A DNA stretch of 64,000 nt from Pythium myriotylum (taxonomy: Eukaryota > Oomycota > Peronosporomycetes > Pythiales > Pythiaceae), in assembly GCA_023091665.1 (NCBI GenBank), contig JALJCQ010000002.1, positions 1-64,000 on the forward strand. The letters run 5' to 3'. This document shows, one piece after another, positions 24,531 through 36,138 of this stretch (the first letter of the stretch is position 1; each line of letters starts with the position of its first letter). The position numbers and the translations under genes are program-made. The notes beneath the pieces were generated by a model. That model was not told the DNA's origin and did no database searches. It saw only the letters and a program-made list of their open reading frames with translations.

Positions 24531-26546
24531 ATGATAACTGTATATATAAATGGTATAAAATTAAAAGTAAACAAAAATTTAACGGTATTACAAGCCTGTA
24601 ATAGTTTAAAGATTGAAATACCTAAATTTTGTTTTCAAGAAAATTTACAAATTGCAGGTAATTGTAGAATGTGTTTAGTTGAAATAGAAAACTCACCTAA
24701 ACCTGTAGCTTCATGTGCAATGCCTGTAATGAATAATATGAAAATATTTACAGATACACCTTTAGTACAAAAAGCTCGCGAAAGTGTATTAGAATTTTTA
24801 TTAATAAACCATCCCTTAGATTGTCCAATTTGTGATCAAGCTTCTGAATGTGATTTACAAGATCAAACATTAATATTTGGTTCTGATAGAAGTCGCTTTT
24901 TTTTTAAAAAAAGAGTTGTAGAAGATAAATATTGTGGTCCTTTTATCAAAACAATAATGACTAGATGTATTCACTGTACTCGTTGTGTTCGTTTTGCTAA
25001 TGAAATTTGTGGTATAGATAACTTAGGTACAACAGGCCGAGGAAATAAAACTGAAATTAATTTTTATTATCAAAATATATTTAATTCAGAATTTTCTGGT
25101 AATTTAATAGATTTATGTCCTGTTGGTGCTTTAACTTCAAAACCTTTTACTTTTAGAGCTCGTTCATGGGAGTTAAGAAAAAGAGAAGGTGTTGATGTAT
25201 TAGATGGTGTTGGTTCAAATATTAAAGTTGACATTTTTAATAATGAAGTAGTTCGTATTTTACCAAAAACTAATTTTAGTATAAATAAAGAATGGATTTC
25301 TAATAAAACAAGATTTTTTTTTGATAGTTTAAAATATCAACGAATTAAATATCCATTATTAAAAAATAAAAATAATAAATTTCAAAAAATATCATGGTCA
25401 AAAGCTTTGAATATTTTAAATGAAAAATTAAACACAACTGATAGTTCTAAAATTAATGCTATTATTGGTGATTTAATTGAATTGGAATCATTATTCTTAT
25501 TTAAAAAAAATTTAAATAAATTAGGTATATCTAATATATTATTTGAAAGCTATTTAAATAAAAATAATTTTAAAATAAATTCTGATATAACAAATAACTT
25601 TTTATTTAATAATTCTTTAAAATCAATAGAAGAAAGTGATTTATGTTTAATAGTTAATAGTAATATCAGAGAAGAAGGTCCAATATTAAATATTCATTTA
25701 ATAAATAGATTAAAAAAAGGAAATTTTGAGGTTGCTTATGTAGGTCATAATAATGATTTTACTTTTCCTGTTAAAAATTTAGGATTAACATATGATGTTT
25801 TAATAGAAATATTACTAGGAAAGCATTATTTTTGTAAAAAACTAAAAAAAGCAAAAAATCCTATAATTATTTTTGGTGAAAATATATTAAATTCTAAAAA
25901 TGGTTATTTTTTAGTTTCGAAATTTAAAAATTTAAAAATTTTTGATAATAAAAATGTTAATTTCTTTAACTCTAAATCAGGTTTTATAAATTATTTAGAA
26001 ATAAATTTTAATAATTCTAATTTAAATAATCAAAATGCTGATCTTTTTTATTTATTTAACACTAATTTAAAAAATAAATTAAAAAAAGATAAAAAAAATT
26101 TTTATATATATCAAGGACATCATTTTACTGAAGATGCTCAAAATGCAAATTTAATTTTACCTGGATTAACTTTTTTAGAAAAAAAAGGTACATATTTAAA
26201 TATTGAAGGTATTATTCAAAAAAATGATCAAATTTTAAATTTAGATACGGAACAAAGAAAAGATTCAATTATTTTTAAATATTTATATAAATTTTTAATC
26301 AATAAAAATCAATTTCAAAAAGACAAAAGTTTATTTTTAATTTTTAAAGAAGTTTTACCTTATTTAACTAAAAAAAAATTAAAAATTATCGAACCTATTT
26401 CAGAAAATAAAAAAATTTCAAATATAAATGTAAATTTTTTAGATTCTTTAATAAAAAATTATTATTATATAAATATTTTGGAAGAATATTCTAAAATTTT
26501 AATTAATTCTAAAAAATTAATAAAAAATAATAATAATTTCAAATAA
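24531..26546 (+). CDS. nad11: NADH dehydrogenase subunit 11 (75-kDa, NuoG)
   Basis: 671 aa, the largest peripheral subunit of complex I, carrying three iron-sulfur clusters. The [2Fe-2S] cluster ligands are Cys34, Cys45, Cys48 and Cys62. A His-Cys cluster follows in HPLDCPICDQASECDLQDQ, and a [4Fe-4S] cluster in TRCIHCTRCVRFANEICG plus the later LCPVGALT. The C-terminal half is the molybdopterin-oxidoreductase-like domain, strongly AT-drifted but open and full length. A complete mitochondrial nad11 is typical of oomycetes and jakobids; many lineages moved it or its second domain to the nucleus. nad1 follows after 15 bp. Confidence 0.97.
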   Translation: MITVYINGIKLKVNKNLTVLQACNSLKIEIPKFCFQENLQIAGNCRMCLVEIENSPKPVASCAMPVMNNMKIFTDTPLVQKARESVLEFLLINHPLDCPICDQASECDLQDQTLIFGSDRSRFFFKKRVVEDKYCGPFIKTIMTRCIHCTRCVRFANEICGIDNLGTTGRGNKTEINFYYQNIFNSEFSGNLIDLCPVGALTSKPFTFRARSWELRKREGVDVLDGVGSNIKVDIFNNEVVRILPKTNFSINKEWISNKTRFFFDSLKYQRIKYPLLKNKNNKFQKISWSKALNILNEKLNTTDSSKINAIIGDLIELESLFLFKKNLNKLGISNILFESYLNKNNFKINSDITNNFLFNNSLKSIEESDLCLIVNSNIREEGPILNIHLINRLKKGNFEVAYVGHNNDFTFPVKNLGLTYDVLIEILLGKHYFCKKLKKAKNPIIIFGENILNSKNGYFLVSKFKNLKIFDNKNVNFFNSKSGFINYLEINFNNSNLNNQNADLFYLFNTNLKNKLKKDKKNFYIYQGHHFTEDAQNANLILPGLTFLEKKGTYLNIEGIIQKNDQILNLDTEQRKDSIIFKYLYKFLINKNQFQKDKSLFLIFKEVLPYLTKKKLKIIEPISENKKISNINVNFLDSLIKNYYYINILEEYSKILINSKKLIKNNNNFK

Positions 26547-26561
26547 TATATAAAAATAATT

Positions 26562-27539
26562 ATGATATATACAATTTTAAAAATTTTATTTTTAGTTTTA
26601 CCTTTATTAATTTCTATTGCATATTTTACTTTAGCAGAACGTAAAATATTATCTTCTATTCAAAGAAGAAAAGGTCCAAATGTTGTTGGTGTTTTTGGTC
26701 TATTACAACCATTAGCTGATGGGTTAAAACTTTTTGTTAAAGAAACAGTTTTACCTAGTAATGCTGATGTAATTTTATTTATTTTAGCTCCAATATTAAC
26801 TTTTTTTTTAAGTATGTTAAGTTGGGTTATTATTCCTTTAGGTTTTGGTATGTTTTATACTGAATTAAATATCGGTGTATTATACTTATTAGCAATATCT
26901 TCATTAGGTGTTTATGGTATTATCATCGGTGGTTGGTCTAGTAATTCGAAATATTCGTTTTTAGGTGCTTTAAGATCTGCTGCACAAATGGTATCTTATG
27001 AATTAACAATAGGTTTTTCAATTTTATCAGTAATTGTTTGTGCTAAATCTTTAAACTTAATTTCTATAGTATTAGCTCAAAAAACTGTTTGGTATTGTGT
27101 GCCATTATTTCCAATTTTTTTAATTTTTTTCATAGCATGTTTAGCTGAAACTAATAGACACCCTTTTGACATGCCAGAAGCTGAAGCTGAATTAGTATCT
27201 GGTTATAATGTTGAATATTCTGCAATGGGTTTTGCTTTATTTTTTTTAGGTGAGTATGCTAATATGCTTTTAATGAGCAGTTTAACTAGTATTCTATTTT
27301 TAGGTGGTTGGTTAGCTCCTTTTCCTTTTAATATTGGTTTTTTAAATATATTACCAGGTTCGTTTTGGATGAGTTTAAAAATTTGTTTCTTTGTAGTGCT
27401 TTTTGTTGTTGCAAGAGCTATTTTACCGAGATATAGATATGATCAATTAATGAGATTGGGTTGGAAAGTTCTTTTACCTTTTACTATTAGCTGGTTTTTA
27501 TATACTTCAAGTATTTTAATAAGTTTTAATTGGTTATAA
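26562..27539 (+). CDS. nad1: NADH dehydrogenase subunit 1
   Basis: 325 aa with eight helices, the complex I membrane subunit at the quinone site (NuoH). Seen: [19 protein letters not shown] near the N-terminus, the [20 protein letters not shown] quinone-loop motif (about residues 196-215) and the C-terminal [19 protein letters not shown]. It forms the run nad11-nad1-nad4L with 15-bp and 3-bp spacings. Confidence 0.98.
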   Translation: MIYTILKILFLVLPLLISIAYFTLAERKILSSIQRRKGPNVVGVFGLLQPLADGLKLFVKETVLPSNADVILFILAPILTFFLSMLSWVIIPLGFGMFYTELNIGVLYLLAISSLGVYGIIIGGWSSNSKYSFLGALRSAAQMVSYELTIGFSILSVIVCAKSLNLISIVLAQKTVWYCVPLFPIFLIFFIACLAETNRHPFDMPEAEAELVSGYNVEYSAMGFALFFLGEYANMLLMSSLTSILFLGGWLAPFPFNIGFLNILPGSFWMSLKICFFVVLFVVARAILPRYRYDQLMRLGWKVLLPFTISWFLYTSSILISFNWL

Positions 27540-27542
27540 AAT

Positions 27543-27845
27543 ATGAATATTTTAAATCATTTTGTTGTTAATTTTTTTTTATTTTGTCTAGGCTTATTTG
27601 GTATTATTTTAAATCGACAAAATATTATAATTATATTAATGTCTATTGAACTTTTATTATTATCAATAAATTTGAATTATATTTATTTTTCAGTATTTCT
27701 TGATGATTTAATTGGTCAATTATTTTCTTTATTTATTTTAACTGTTGCAGCTGCTGAATCTGCTATTGGTTTAGCTATTATGATTGTTTTTTTTAAAATA
27801 TATGGAGATATTTCTATTTATAAAATTAATTTATTATCATTATAA
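27543..27845 (+). CDS. nad4L: NADH dehydrogenase subunit 4L
   Basis: 100 aa, the usual size, with three helices (NuoK). Marks are LIILMSIELLLLSINLNYI-like residues 31-48 with the conserved membrane Glu36, and the TVAAAESAIGLAIMIVFF segment with the second conserved Glu. It lies 3 bp after nad1 and probably belongs to the same transcript. Confidence 0.96.
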   Translation: MNILNHFVVNFFLFCLGLFGIILNRQNIIIILMSIELLLLSINLNYIYFSVFLDDLIGQLFSLFILTVAAAESAIGLAIMIVFFKIYGDISIYKINLLSL

Positions 27846-27963
27846 ATTAATTTTATAAATTAATATATATACATATATATATACTATAATATAAAAATAT
27901 ATTTTTAATATTTATTAATATAAAAATATATTTTTATAAAATTTTATTTTTCTTGATAATAAA

Positions 27964-28257
<294 letters not shown>

Positions 28258-28351
28258 TTAAGAAAATTAAAATGAAAGTACTTCTCTAATAATAAAATGC
28301 ATTAATATTATTCTAATCTATTATTAGATTTAACTTCAATATTTTCTAAAT

Positions 28352-29448
28352 TTAATTTGTGAATAACATTTGAGGTAATCGCAAATCATCGTTATAAATT
28401 GTAGTTCTATATTTTTCATAACGGCTAAGACCATCATTATCTTTATCATAATGATGACATCTAAAATAGTTAAAAACCGATACATCGTCATTTTCGTCAG
28501 GACTAAAAGGAATATTACTGCTATCATCATTTATTTGAAATTTTAAATTTAAATGGTTACTAATTGTTTGATTAATAGGTCTATTAATATTATCTAATCT
28601 TTTTTAAATTTCTAAATTTTGATCAACTATTTTTTGGAATTCAATTAAACTCATAATGAAAATCAATTGATGAAATATAAAACTCTTTTCTTTTTTCAAG
28701 AGGAATCATTAAAAATGAAAATATTTTAAATGTAAGATCCGTATTGTTAGTTAATGTATTTAAATTTAAAACTGTTTGAATATCAAATACATTTTTTATA
28801 GAATAAAGATAAGGAGTCATGATATTTAAAAAAGAGGATTCTTTCAAATATAATATTTTTTCAATATCATTATTTATATCTTGAAAAATTTCAATATACA
28901 TTTCTCCATTTAAAAAGGAACCTTTTGAGGTAAATAAATTATTAGGTTTTAGTATTTCTAAACTATAATAAAAAGAATCTTCAATTGTTTTTACTTCATT
29001 TTTAAGTATTTCAAATATAGGTTCTAAATCATTTGAATTAAATGTTATATAAGGAGAACCTAAATAAAAATGGAAAAAAAATCACCATCAATACCTGAAA
29101 GGACATCAATATCAGTTACCATAAACTCCCCGAAAAAATCTTCGTCATCCATTAAGATATTGTCATTTTCCTCATTATTATCCATACAAAAAGCCATCTG
29201 ATTAGAAATCAAATCGGGTAATAAAGTAAAACTAATTAAACTTGCTAAAAGAAAATTAATAAAAAAACAAATAAATTAATCTTCCCTTGATTAATATAAA
29301 AAGGCAAACTCTCTATTTGAATAGAAGTAGATAAAAACTCAGTACTTTTTCGCACTGAAAAAGGTGTTATAAAAGGAATGCTTTTATAAAACCCTTTAAA
29401 AATTATTATTAAAAATACTATTATATAAATTGATAACATTATTATCAT
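28352..29448 (-). pseudogene. Decayed paralogue of orf463/orf325
   Basis: The start (29448) encodes 67 aa with the family leader: FKGFYKSIPFITPFSVRKS and then SIQIESLPFYINQGKINLF. After TTC TTT TAG the -1 frame continues through the rest of the membrane helix to AFCMDNNEEN and further acidic sequence. In a T8 run near 29079 it shifts by -1 again, giving an open frame to TGA at 28641 (SIDFHYEFN). A third frame, from an ATG overlapping there, runs on with one internal TAA to 28352 (LPQMLFTN). Three frame changes and a stop make this a pseudogene unless recoded. 142 bp (29269-29410) are identical to orf463 16713-16854, so the leader was copied or converted recently while the body diverged. Confidence 0.82.
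29269..29410 (-). repeat. 142-bp exact repeat of the orf463 leader
   Basis: Identical to 16713-16854 (same coding sense on the minus strand here) and to 43621-43762. Bounded by mismatches at both ends (C/T and A/G). It can act as a recombination substrate between the single-copy region and either arm. Confidence 0.95.
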
Positions 29449-29595
29449 AAGTTCATTTTTATAAATATGCTTGAATTTAATATTTTTTAAATTCTTTTTA
29501 TAGATGGTCTTAAGACTTTAAGATAACATCTCTATAAAGCTTTAATTTTAAATAAAAAGTACTTACTAAGATCTCATGAATCTCTTATAGTTTTT

Positions 29596-29693
29596 GGTAC
29601 CATTAGTACCACTTTTTCTGTTTTTTAGCTTTTTTCCTACTAAATATTCTATTTTATTAAAGATAAAAACTTAACAAAATGGTACTTGGTACC
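29596..29693. repeat. Two facing GGTACC dyads
   Basis: GGTACCATTAGTACC (29596-29610) is an inverted repeat with a 5-base spacer, and GGTACTTGGTACC (29681-29693) is a second. The two are also complementary to each other (TAGTACCA with TGGTACT, GGTACC with GGTACC), so they could form either two small hairpins or one long stem. Confidence 0.75.
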
Positions 29694-29703
29694 AATACGT
29701 ATA

Positions 29704-29755
29704 ATATATAATGAATTGACAACATTATAAATAGCATTGTCAATCCATTATATAT
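29704..29755. repeat. 19-bp stem-loop
   Basis: Arms ATATATAATGAATTGACAA and TTGTCAATCCATTATATAT with a 14-nt loop and one mismatch, which is G-U on the minus strand. Confidence 0.75.
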
Positions 29756-29791
29756 GAAATAAAGAAGCAAATAAATTCACTTCTTTATTTC
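29756..29791. repeat. Perfect 12-bp stem-loop
   Basis: Arms GAAATAAAGAAG and CTTCTTTATTTC around a 12-nt loop, directly adjacent to the preceding stem-loop. Confidence 0.75.
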
Positions 29792-29887
29792 TATTAAGAA
29801 ATCAAAGAGCATATAAATATACTCTTTAATTATATGTAATTTCTGACATGAATTGCTCTATAAATTTAAGTTTATTAATTAATTTAA

Positions 29888-29917
29888 AATTATTATTCCT
29901 AAAAAGGAATAATAATT
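29888..29917 (-). terminator. Stem-loop at the 3' end of nad5
   Basis: Perfect 13-bp stem AATTATTATTCCT / AGGAATAATAATT with a 4-base loop, 5 bp past the nad5 stop. It probably defines or protects the nad5 mRNA 3' end, since no tRNA follows nad5. Confidence 0.65.
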
Positions 29918-29922
29918 ATTTT

Positions 29923-31962
29923 TTATTTTTCATAATCGTGATTTATTAAAGTATCATATCTATTATCAATTATTTTGATAATACTAAATATTATAAATAA
30001 TAAAACAAGAATAGAAAAATCAAAAGGTAATGTTATTGAGAAAAATAGTATATTAATTAAAAAAATAGTACTAATTAATATCAATAATGAATAATGATAA
30101 ATATAACCTGTTTGTAATAGTATAAATTGTTGACTTAAAAATGAAAAAATTGTAACTAAACCATATGGTCCGAACATTTCAATTAAACCCTTATCTATCA
30201 TTTTATATGTATAATTATAACCTATTTTTAACATATATTGATTTATAAACTCATAGTAAATTTTATCAAAATACCATTTTCTATTTAAAAAATTATAAAA
30301 ATATAAACCGATATTAGAAGTTTTTAATTCATATAAAAATTTAAATTTAAAAAAATATAAATAAAATGCACTAAATAAACCAGTAAAACTAAAAATAACA
30401 GGTAACAATTTAATAAAAGTAGGTAAAAATTCTGCATCAATCATTTGATTATTCATTGGATTTATGTAAATCGAATTATTCCAAAAATTAGTACCTAAAC
30501 CTACAAACATATCTCTAGATAAATAACCTATAAAAATACTACCAAACGCTAAAATTCCAAGAGGAATACCCATTTCTAATGGTACATCATGTGCATGTTT
30601 TATTACATTTTTATAAGCATTAGTTTCACTTAAAAAAGCAAAAAAAATTAAACGAGTTGAATAAAAAGCAGTAAAAAAAGCACCAACAGTCCCTAACCAA
30701 TAAGCAAAATGACCTGTTTCACTAAAACTTGCAAAAGATATTTCTAGTATAAGATCTTTTGAATAAAAACCTGTTAAGAACGGAAAACCCATTAAAGATA
30801 AAGAACCTATTAAAAACATTATATAAGTAAAAGGTAAAATTCTTCTTAAACCCCCCATTTTTCTAATGTCTTGTTCATCACTCATAGCATGTATTACAGC
30901 ACCTGAACATAAGAATAATAAGGCTTTAAAATAAGCATGATTTGATAAATGAAAAATAGCTACTGGATAATTTGATAAACCACACGCAAAAAACATATAA
31001 CCTAATTGACTACAAGTTGAATATGCTACTATTTTTTTAAAATCATTTTGAACTAAACCTACTGTACTTGCAAAAAAAGCGGTTGAAGCACCTATAACTG
31101 TTATTACTTTTAATGAAAAAATTGAATACTCAAAAATAGGAGAACAACGAGCAGTTAAATATACACCAGCTGTTACCATGGTTGCAGCATGTATTAATGC
31201 AGAAACAGGTGTAGGTCCTTCCATAGCATCAGGTAACCATAAATGTAAAAAAATTTGAGCTGATTTACCCATAGCACCTATAAATATTAAAATACAAGCT
31301 ACATCTATAATGTTCAAACTATAATTAAAAAAAATAAAATGAAAATTTTCGACAATAGAAATAGCAGCAAAAGCACTAAAATATTCAATTGTTCTTATAT
31401 TATAAAAAATAGTTAATATACCTAACAATAAAATTAAATCACTAATTCTATTTACTAACATAGCTTTAATTGCAGCTTTATTAGCTTGTAATCTAGTAAA
31501 CCAAAAATTTATTAATAAAAAAGAACAAAAACCAACACCTTCCCAACCAACAAACATTTGAACAAAATTATCACCAGTTACTAAAATAATCATAAAAAAA
31601 GTAAATAATGATAAATAAGACATAAATCTAGATAAATGTGGATCATGAGCCATATATTGAGAAGAATATAAATGAACTAATGTAGATATACTAGTTACTA
31701 CAATTAACATAACCATAGTTAAAGTATCAAATAAAAAATTCCAATTACAATTGAATAAACCACTATTTATCCAGGTTGCTAAATAGATTAGATATTCATA
31801 TTCTGATGTAATTGAATCATAAAAAATTATTAATGAAAATATAAAACTTAAAAATGTTGTTAGTGTTGTTATAAATACTGAACCTTTACGTCCAATAAAA
31901 AACCCAAAAAAACCGGATGCAATTGATCCAAAAAGTGGTAAGAAAATTATAGATAATAACAT
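29923..31962 (-). CDS. nad5: NADH dehydrogenase subunit 5
   Basis: 679 aa, the large antiporter-like proton-pumping subunit (NuoL). Seen: FVGWEGVGFCSFLLINFW (with the conserved Glu of helix 5), the LPDAMEGPTPVSALIHAATM block (with conserved Pro and His), AYSTCSQLGYMFFACG (with conserved Lys nearby) and LTGFYSKDLILE. The C-terminal lateral-helix region is AT-drifted but present, and the length is normal. It is the only intact gene in the single-copy region, so unlike its neighbours it is present once. The start MLLSIIFLPLFGS is standard. Confidence 0.98.
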   Translation of the reverse strand: MLLSIIFLPLFGSIASGFFGFFIGRKGSVFITTLTTFLSFIFSLIIFYDSITSEYEYLIYLATWINSGLFNCNWNFLFDTLTMVMLIVVTSISTLVHLYSSQYMAHDPHLSRFMSYLSLFTFFMIILVTGDNFVQMFVGWEGVGFCSFLLINFWFTRLQANKAAIKAMLVNRISDLILLLGILTIFYNIRTIEYFSAFAAISIVENFHFIFFNYSLNIIDVACILIFIGAMGKSAQIFLHLWLPDAMEGPTPVSALIHAATMVTAGVYLTARCSPIFEYSIFSLKVITVIGASTAFFASTVGLVQNDFKKIVAYSTCSQLGYMFFACGLSNYPVAIFHLSNHAYFKALLFLCSGAVIHAMSDEQDIRKMGGLRRILPFTYIMFLIGSLSLMGFPFLTGFYSKDLILEISFASFSETGHFAYWLGTVGAFFTAFYSTRLIFFAFLSETNAYKNVIKHAHDVPLEMGIPLGILAFGSIFIGYLSRDMFVGLGTNFWNNSIYINPMNNQMIDAEFLPTFIKLLPVIFSFTGLFSAFYLYFFKFKFLYELKTSNIGLYFYNFLNRKWYFDKIYYEFINQYMLKIGYNYTYKMIDKGLIEMFGPYGLVTIFSFLSQQFILLQTGYIYHYSLLILISTIFLINILFFSITLPFDFSILVLLFIIFSIIKIIDNRYDTLINHDYEK

Positions 31963-32511
<549 letters not shown>

Positions 32512-32629
32512 TTTATTATCAAGAAAAATAAAATTTTATAAAAATATATTTTTATATTAATAAATATTAAAAATATATTTTTATATTATAGTATATATAT
32601 ATGTATATATATTAATTTATAAAATTAAT

Positions 32630-32932
32630 TTATAATGATAATAAATTAATTTTATAAATAGAAATATCTCCATATATTTTAAAAAAAACAATCATAATAG
32701 CTAAACCAATAGCAGATTCAGCAGCTGCAACAGTTAAAATAAATAAAGAAAATAATTGACCAATTAAATCATCAAGAAATACTGAAAAATAAATATAATT
32801 CAAATTTATTGATAATAATAAAAGTTCAATAGACATTAATATAATTATAATATTTTGTCGATTTAAAATAATACCAAATAAGCCTAGACAAAATAAAAAA
32901 AAATTAACAACAAAATGATTTAAAATATTCAT
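32630..32932 (-). CDS. nad4L: NADH dehydrogenase subunit 4L, second copy
   Basis: Mirror of 27543-27845 with identical protein. Confidence 0.96.
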   Translation of the reverse strand: MNILNHFVVNFFLFCLGLFGIILNRQNIIIILMSIELLLLSINLNYIYFSVFLDDLIGQLFSLFILTVAAAESAIGLAIMIVFFKIYGDISIYKINLLSL

Positions 32933-32935
32933 ATT

Positions 32936-33913
32936 TTATAACCAATTAAAACTTATTAAAATACTTGAAGTATATAAAAACCAGCTAATAGTAAAAGGTA
33001 AAAGAACTTTCCAACCCAATCTCATTAATTGATCATATCTATATCTCGGTAAAATAGCTCTTGCAACAACAAAAAGCACTACAAAGAAACAAATTTTTAA
33101 ACTCATCCAAAACGAACCTGGTAATATATTTAAAAAACCAATATTAAAAGGAAAAGGAGCTAACCAACCACCTAAAAATAGAATACTAGTTAAACTGCTC
33201 ATTAAAAGCATATTAGCATACTCACCTAAAAAAAATAAAGCAAAACCCATTGCAGAATATTCAACATTATAACCAGATACTAATTCAGCTTCAGCTTCTG
33301 GCATGTCAAAAGGGTGTCTATTAGTTTCAGCTAAACATGCTATGAAAAAAATTAAAAAAATTGGAAATAATGGCACACAATACCAAACAGTTTTTTGAGC
33401 TAATACTATAGAAATTAAGTTTAAAGATTTAGCACAAACAATTACTGATAAAATTGAAAAACCTATTGTTAATTCATAAGATACCATTTGTGCAGCAGAT
33501 CTTAAAGCACCTAAAAACGAATATTTCGAATTACTAGACCAACCACCGATGATAATACCATAAACACCTAATGAAGATATTGCTAATAAGTATAATACAC
33601 CGATATTTAATTCAGTATAAAACATACCAAAACCTAAAGGAATAATAACCCAACTTAACATACTTAAAAAAAAAGTTAATATTGGAGCTAAAATAAATAA
33701 AATTACATCAGCATTACTAGGTAAAACTGTTTCTTTAACAAAAAGTTTTAACCCATCAGCTAATGGTTGTAATAGACCAAAAACACCAACAACATTTGGA
33801 CCTTTTCTTCTTTGAATAGAAGATAATATTTTACGTTCTGCTAAAGTAAAATATGCAATAGAAATTAATAAAGGTAAAACTAAAAATAAAATTTTTAAAA
33901 TTGTATATATCAT
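32936..33913 (-). CDS. nad1: NADH dehydrogenase subunit 1, second copy
   Basis: Mirror of 26562-27539 with identical protein and the same 3-bp spacing to nad4L. Confidence 0.98.
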   Translation of the reverse strand: MIYTILKILFLVLPLLISIAYFTLAERKILSSIQRRKGPNVVGVFGLLQPLADGLKLFVKETVLPSNADVILFILAPILTFFLSMLSWVIIPLGFGMFYTELNIGVLYLLAISSLGVYGIIIGGWSSNSKYSFLGALRSAAQMVSYELTIGFSILSVIVCAKSLNLISIVLAQKTVWYCVPLFPIFLIFFIACLAETNRHPFDMPEAEAELVSGYNVEYSAMGFALFFLGEYANMLLMSSLTSILFLGGWLAPFPFNIGFLNILPGSFWMSLKICFFVVLFVVARAILPRYRYDQLMRLGWKVLLPFTISWFLYTSSILISFNWL

Positions 33914-33928
33914 AATTATTTTTATATA

Positions 33929-35944
33929 TTATTTGAAATTATTATTATTTTTTATTAATTTTTTAGAATTAATTAAAATTTTAGAATATTCTTCCAAAAT
34001 ATTTATATAATAATAATTTTTTATTAAAGAATCTAAAAAATTTACATTTATATTTGAAATTTTTTTATTTTCTGAAATAGGTTCGATAATTTTTAATTTT
34101 TTTTTAGTTAAATAAGGTAAAACTTCTTTAAAAATTAAAAATAAACTTTTGTCTTTTTGAAATTGATTTTTATTGATTAAAAATTTATATAAATATTTAA
34201 AAATAATTGAATCTTTTCTTTGTTCCGTATCTAAATTTAAAATTTGATCATTTTTTTGAATAATACCTTCAATATTTAAATATGTACCTTTTTTTTCTAA
34301 AAAAGTTAATCCAGGTAAAATTAAATTTGCATTTTGAGCATCTTCAGTAAAATGATGTCCTTGATATATATAAAAATTTTTTTTATCTTTTTTTAATTTA
34401 TTTTTTAAATTAGTGTTAAATAAATAAAAAAGATCAGCATTTTGATTATTTAAATTAGAATTATTAAAATTTATTTCTAAATAATTTATAAAACCTGATT
34501 TAGAGTTAAAGAAATTAACATTTTTATTATCAAAAATTTTTAAATTTTTAAATTTCGAAACTAAAAAATAACCATTTTTAGAATTTAATATATTTTCACC
34601 AAAAATAATTATAGGATTTTTTGCTTTTTTTAGTTTTTTACAAAAATAATGCTTTCCTAGTAATATTTCTATTAAAACATCATATGTTAATCCTAAATTT
34701 TTAACAGGAAAAGTAAAATCATTATTATGACCTACATAAGCAACCTCAAAATTTCCTTTTTTTAATCTATTTATTAAATGAATATTTAATATTGGACCTT
34801 CTTCTCTGATATTACTATTAACTATTAAACATAAATCACTTTCTTCTATTGATTTTAAAGAATTATTAAATAAAAAGTTATTTGTTATATCAGAATTTAT
34901 TTTAAAATTATTTTTATTTAAATAGCTTTCAAATAATATATTAGATATACCTAATTTATTTAAATTTTTTTTAAATAAGAATAATGATTCCAATTCAATT
35001 AAATCACCAATAATAGCATTAATTTTAGAACTATCAGTTGTGTTTAATTTTTCATTTAAAATATTCAAAGCTTTTGACCATGATATTTTTTGAAATTTAT
35101 TATTTTTATTTTTTAATAATGGATATTTAATTCGTTGATATTTTAAACTATCAAAAAAAAATCTTGTTTTATTAGAAATCCATTCTTTATTTATACTAAA
35201 ATTAGTTTTTGGTAAAATACGAACTACTTCATTATTAAAAATGTCAACTTTAATATTTGAACCAACACCATCTAATACATCAACACCTTCTCTTTTTCTT
35301 AACTCCCATGAACGAGCTCTAAAAGTAAAAGGTTTTGAAGTTAAAGCACCAACAGGACATAAATCTATTAAATTACCAGAAAATTCTGAATTAAATATAT
35401 TTTGATAATAAAAATTAATTTCAGTTTTATTTCCTCGGCCTGTTGTACCTAAGTTATCTATACCACAAATTTCATTAGCAAAACGAACACAACGAGTACA
35501 GTGAATACATCTAGTCATTATTGTTTTGATAAAAGGACCACAATATTTATCTTCTACAACTCTTTTTTTAAAAAAAAAGCGACTTCTATCAGAACCAAAT
35601 ATTAATGTTTGATCTTGTAAATCACATTCAGAAGCTTGATCACAAATTGGACAATCTAAGGGATGGTTTATTAATAAAAATTCTAATACACTTTCGCGAG
35701 CTTTTTGTACTAAAGGTGTATCTGTAAATATTTTCATATTATTCATTACAGGCATTGCACATGAAGCTACAGGTTTAGGTGAGTTTTCTATTTCAACTAA
35801 ACACATTCTACAATTACCTGCAATTTGTAAATTTTCTTGAAAACAAAATTTAGGTATTTCAATCTTTAAACTATTACAGGCTTGTAATACCGTTAAATTT
35901 TTGTTTACTTTTAATTTTATACCATTTATATATACAGTTATCAT
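33929..35944 (-). CDS. nad11: NADH dehydrogenase subunit 11, second copy
   Basis: Mirror of 24531-26546. Identical 671-aa protein with all cluster ligands. Confidence 0.97.
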   Translation of the reverse strand: MITVYINGIKLKVNKNLTVLQACNSLKIEIPKFCFQENLQIAGNCRMCLVEIENSPKPVASCAMPVMNNMKIFTDTPLVQKARESVLEFLLINHPLDCPICDQASECDLQDQTLIFGSDRSRFFFKKRVVEDKYCGPFIKTIMTRCIHCTRCVRFANEICGIDNLGTTGRGNKTEINFYYQNIFNSEFSGNLIDLCPVGALTSKPFTFRARSWELRKREGVDVLDGVGSNIKVDIFNNEVVRILPKTNFSINKEWISNKTRFFFDSLKYQRIKYPLLKNKNNKFQKISWSKALNILNEKLNTTDSSKINAIIGDLIELESLFLFKKNLNKLGISNILFESYLNKNNFKINSDITNNFLFNNSLKSIEESDLCLIVNSNIREEGPILNIHLINRLKKGNFEVAYVGHNNDFTFPVKNLGLTYDVLIEILLGKHYFCKKLKKAKNPIIIFGENILNSKNGYFLVSKFKNLKIFDNKNVNFFNSKSGFINYLEINFNNSNLNNQNADLFYLFNTNLKNKLKKDKKNFYIYQGHHFTEDAQNANLILPGLTFLEKKGTYLNIEGIIQKNDQILNLDTEQRKDSIIFKYLYKFLINKNQFQKDKSLFLIFKEVLPYLTKKKLKIIEPISENKKISNINVNFLDSLIKNYYYINILEEYSKILINSKKLIKNNNNFK

Positions 35945-36066
35945 ATTTATAATTAAAAAAATTAAATTCTATATTATTACTAAAAAAATAGAAATTATCC
36001 CATAAAATTAAATTAAAATATTTTAATTTAATATAAATATATTTAAGAAATAGTTTTATGAATAAA

Positions 36067-36138
36067 CAAGGAAAGCAGGACTTGAACCCACAAGAAAGGT
36101 TTTGGAGACCTTCATTTTACCAATTAAATTATTCCCTC
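36067..36138 (-). tRNA. trnW(cca): tRNA-Trp (CCA), second copy
   Basis: Mirror of 24337-24408. Confidence 0.92.

Larger units (their letters stand above)
29449..29922. other. Hairpin-rich spacer downstream of nad5
   Basis: 474 bp without a gene. It contains the GGTACC dyads (29596-29610 and 29681-29693), a 19-bp stem with one mismatch (29704-29722 / 29737-29755), a perfect 12-bp stem (29756-29767 / 29780-29791), a weaker stem around 29804-29826 and a perfect 13-bp stem (29888-29917). This density of dyads is unlike any other spacer in the window and may mark transcript ends, an origin or a recombination region. Confidence 0.75.

Noticed and set aside
28336..28530. 64-aa ORF on the minus strand (Met/Ile-rich)
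   Set aside because: It overlaps, in another frame, the pseudogene frame ending LPQMLFTN, which has far more balanced composition.
28641..28901. 86-aa ORF as an independent gene
   Set aside because: The same frame is open well upstream to the T8 run near 29079; it is an inner piece of the broken orf463-family gene.
29596..29917. CRISPR-like array
   Set aside because: The repeats are dyads of different sequence and spacing, not regularly spaced direct repeats; no cas genes are present.
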